Positions 29,387 to 30,722 of a stretch of 30,722 nt of DNA are shown here, in pieces. A program made the position numbers and the translations under genes. The notes beneath the pieces are model-generated. The model saw only the letters and a list, made by a program, of their open reading frames with translations, was not told the DNA's origin and did not search any database. The DNA comes from DATBAK01 sp038240075. Its GTDB lineage: Bacteria; Actinomycetota; Acidimicrobiia; IMCC26256; PALSA-610. Position 1 is the stretch's first letter. Each line of letters begins with the position of its first letter. The stretch lies in assembly GCA_038240075.1 (NCBI GenBank), contig JBBSEC010000055.1:1-30722 (forward strand), in the 5' to 3' direction.

Positions 29387-30106
29387 GTGGACGCCAACGT
29401 TTGGGACGAGCGATACGCCGGTGATGGCCTCGTGTGGTCGGCTGAGCCGAATCGATTCCTCGTCGCCGAAGTCGAGACGTTGTCTGCGGGGCGAGCGCTC
29501 GACCTCGCGTGCGGCGAAGGCCGCAACGCCGTGTGGCTCGCCGAACGCGGCTGGGACGTGACCGGCGTCGACTTCTCGAACGTTGGCCTCAACAAAGCAC
29601 GCCGACTCGCCGACGCACGCGGCGTGTCGGTGCATTGGGAGCTCGCTGATGTCACCGAGTACACGGCGGCGCCCGAGAGCTTCGACCTCGTGATCGTCAT
29701 GTATCTGCATCTGCCCGAAGCGACGCGTCGCGCAGCGTTCCGACACGCCGCCGCCGCCGTCGCAACTGGTGCAACCCTCCTCGTCGTCGGTCACGACATC
29801 ACAAACCGCAGCGTTGGTTGGGGTGGCCCGTCCGATGCTGCCGTGCTGTACGGACCCGAAGATGTCGTCGCGGACCTGGACGGACTCGAGACCGTCAAAG
29901 CCGAACGGATCCGACGCCCCGTGCCCACAGACGACGGAGAGAAGATCGCGATCGACGTTCTCGTGCGGGCCAGGCGTCCACCGCAGAAACGGCCATACCG
30001 ACAAGGAAGACGCGCGCATGGATCAAGCCAAGCTCCGGATGTTCTCGTATCTCGTGTTCACGAAGCTCGAGGGTGCCGTGACGTCGGGGATGATCCATCT
30101 CGGTGA
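29387..30106 (+). CDS. class I SAM-dependent methyltransferase (TehB/thiopurine-type)
   Basis: 239 residues from GTG 29387, 10 bases after the CsoR-family stop. It reads MDANVWDERYAGDGLVWSAEPNRFLVAE, a SAM motif ALDLACGEGRNAVWLAERGWDVTGVDFS (about 37-64), and VIVMYLHLPEATRR, typical of TehB-like methyltransferases linked with oxyanion resistance. The recognisable domain ends near IAIDVLVRARRPP (about 29983). The remaining 40 residues are basic, unlike the family, and overlap the next gene by 89 bases, so the natural stop may have been lost by mutation or frameshift. Confidence 0.85.
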   Translation: MDANVWDERYAGDGLVWSAEPNRFLVAEVETLSAGRALDLACGEGRNAVWLAERGWDVTGVDFSNVGLNKARRLADARGVSVHWELADVTEYTAAPESFDLVIVMYLHLPEATRRAAFRHAAAAVATGATLLVVGHDITNRSVGWGGPSDAAVLYGPEDVVADLDGLETVKAERIRRPVPTDDGEKIAIDVLVRARRPPQKRPYRQGRRAHGSSQAPDVLVSRVHEARGCRDVGDDPSR

Positions 30107-30722
30107 CAAGCTCGGGCTCTACCGCGCGATGAAGGACGCCGCGGTTCCGTTGCAATCGAGCGAACTTGCCAGACGTACCGGGCTGCACGAGCGCTGGGTA
30201 CGAGAGTGGGCCTACAACCAGGCGGCGGCGCGCATCATCGACTGCGACGACGACGAACGATTCAGCCTTTCCGAAGAGGCCGCCGCGGTGCTCGCGACGC
30301 CCGCCGATCCTGCGTACGGGATGGGCATGTTCCACCGGTTTCCCAACACGATGCACAGCTTGCGCGACATGCCAGAGAGCTTCCGGACTGGGCTCGGCCA
30401 TGACTATGACAGCCATGGGCCCGAGGCCGCCGTCGGGATCGAGCGCGCGTTCGAGCCGTGGAATCGCGCGAACTTGTTGCCGGTCGTGCTGCCCGCGCTC
30501 GATGGCGTCACGGAGCGCATGGCCGCGGGCACCACTGTCGCCGACGTGGGCTGCGGCGCGGGCGGGGCACTGTTGCTCATGGCCGCGGCCTACCCGAACT
30601 GCGAGTTCCTCGGCTATGACATCAGTCAGTATGCGCTGCGCCGCGCCGCGGAGAGACGAGAAGAAGCGGGCGCGGCCAACGTGTCGTTCCACGATCCGCG
30701 CGACCAGCCGCTCCCCGAAGAC
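30018..30722 (+). CDS. SAM-dependent methyltransferase with N-terminal winged helix, cut by window end
   Basis: 235 codons are visible, with no stop. MDQAKLRMFSYLVFTKLEGAVTSGMIHLGDKLGLYRAMKDA starts a winged-helix dimerisation domain (SSELARRTGLHERWVREWAYNQAAARII). A Rossmann methyltransferase domain begins at about residue 170 with TTVADVGCGAGGALLLMAAAYP and FLGYDISQYALRRAAER. The build resembles Rv2258c-like small-molecule methyltransferases (comparison from memory). ATG 30018 has AAGGAAG 8 bases upstream. It is cotranscribed with the preceding methyltransferase. Confidence 0.88.
   Translation, partial: MDQAKLRMFSYLVFTKLEGAVTSGMIHLGDKLGLYRAMKDAAVPLQSSELARRTGLHERWVREWAYNQAAARIIDCDDDERFSLSEEAAAVLATPADPAYGMGMFHRFPNTMHSLRDMPESFRTGLGHDYDSHGPEAAVGIERAFEPWNRANLLPVVLPALDGVTERMAAGTTVADVGCGAGGALLLMAAAYPNCEFLGYDISQYALRRAAERREEAGAANVSFHDPRDQPLPED

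Overview
The window is GC-rich (roughly two-thirds G+C by eye) and densely coded, with many GTG starts, 4-base stop/start overlaps and a tRNA without an encoded CCA end. This fits a high-GC actinobacterium. The acyltransferase/epimerase pair resembles the mycobacterial Rv0501-Rv0502 pair, and an Acidimicrobiia-type lineage is my best guess (inference, not demonstrated).

Layout. (1) 1-4734: a repeat and hairpin at the left edge, a small zinc-ribbon gene, then a minus-strand operon of MATE transporter, acyltransferase, extended SDR and an enoyl-CoA-hydratase-like protein that lacks both catalytic glutamates. (2) 4888-9327: a secreted protein of ten Calx-beta repeats whose reading frame continues, after one in-frame TAG, into a glycosidase-like domain. 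(3) 9721-13840: tRNA-Leu(UAA) with a 3.07-kb integrated element (integrase, VapBC-type toxin-antitoxin, DUF6933-like protein) bounded by a 70-bp duplication of the tRNA 3' part. The debris of an older related element follows: an integrase remnant, a relaxase N-terminal fragment, a palindrome-rich spacer and an intact excisionase. (4) 13933-17459: a frameshifted acylphosphatase, then metal-related genes: CDF exporter, ArsR/SmtB regulator with a clear operator, a type-1-copper cupredoxin with a SHOCT protein, and a second CDF-like protein. (5) 17529-23414: a divergon around a perfect inverted repeat. Leftward lie ArsR-rhodanese, an ArsM-like methyltransferase and a DsrE-family protein. Rightward lie an SRPBCC protein, a metallo-beta-lactamase/rhodanese fusion, an MFS transporter, a broken methyltransferase and a VOC protein. 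(6) 23427-30722: APH-like kinase, MerR regulator and methyltransferase; a CadD-like remnant; DUF2892-like protein and MMPL transporter; twin CsoR-type operators with a CsoR/CstR-family regulator; and two further methyltransferases.

The most notable observation is the ArsM-like gene at 17945-18718. Its frame contains a TGA exactly where relatives carry a conserved cysteine (WTG-C-IAG). The frame continues with family-like sequence for 55 codons to a proper stop. The RNA just after the UGA can fold into a stem-loop whose U17, G23 and U24 sit at the positions important in the E. coli fdhF SECIS. I read it as a probable selenoprotein placed in a sulfane-sulfur/arsenic-type operon. No selenocysteine machinery is visible in this window, so this rests on the sequence alone.

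Several genes are broken by single events: the TAG in the Calx-beta/glycosidase frame, a -1 frameshift in acylphosphatase, a deleted and frameshifted methyltransferase, and a frameshifted CadD remnant. Each could be genuine decay or a sequencing/assembly error; read-level checking would separate these.
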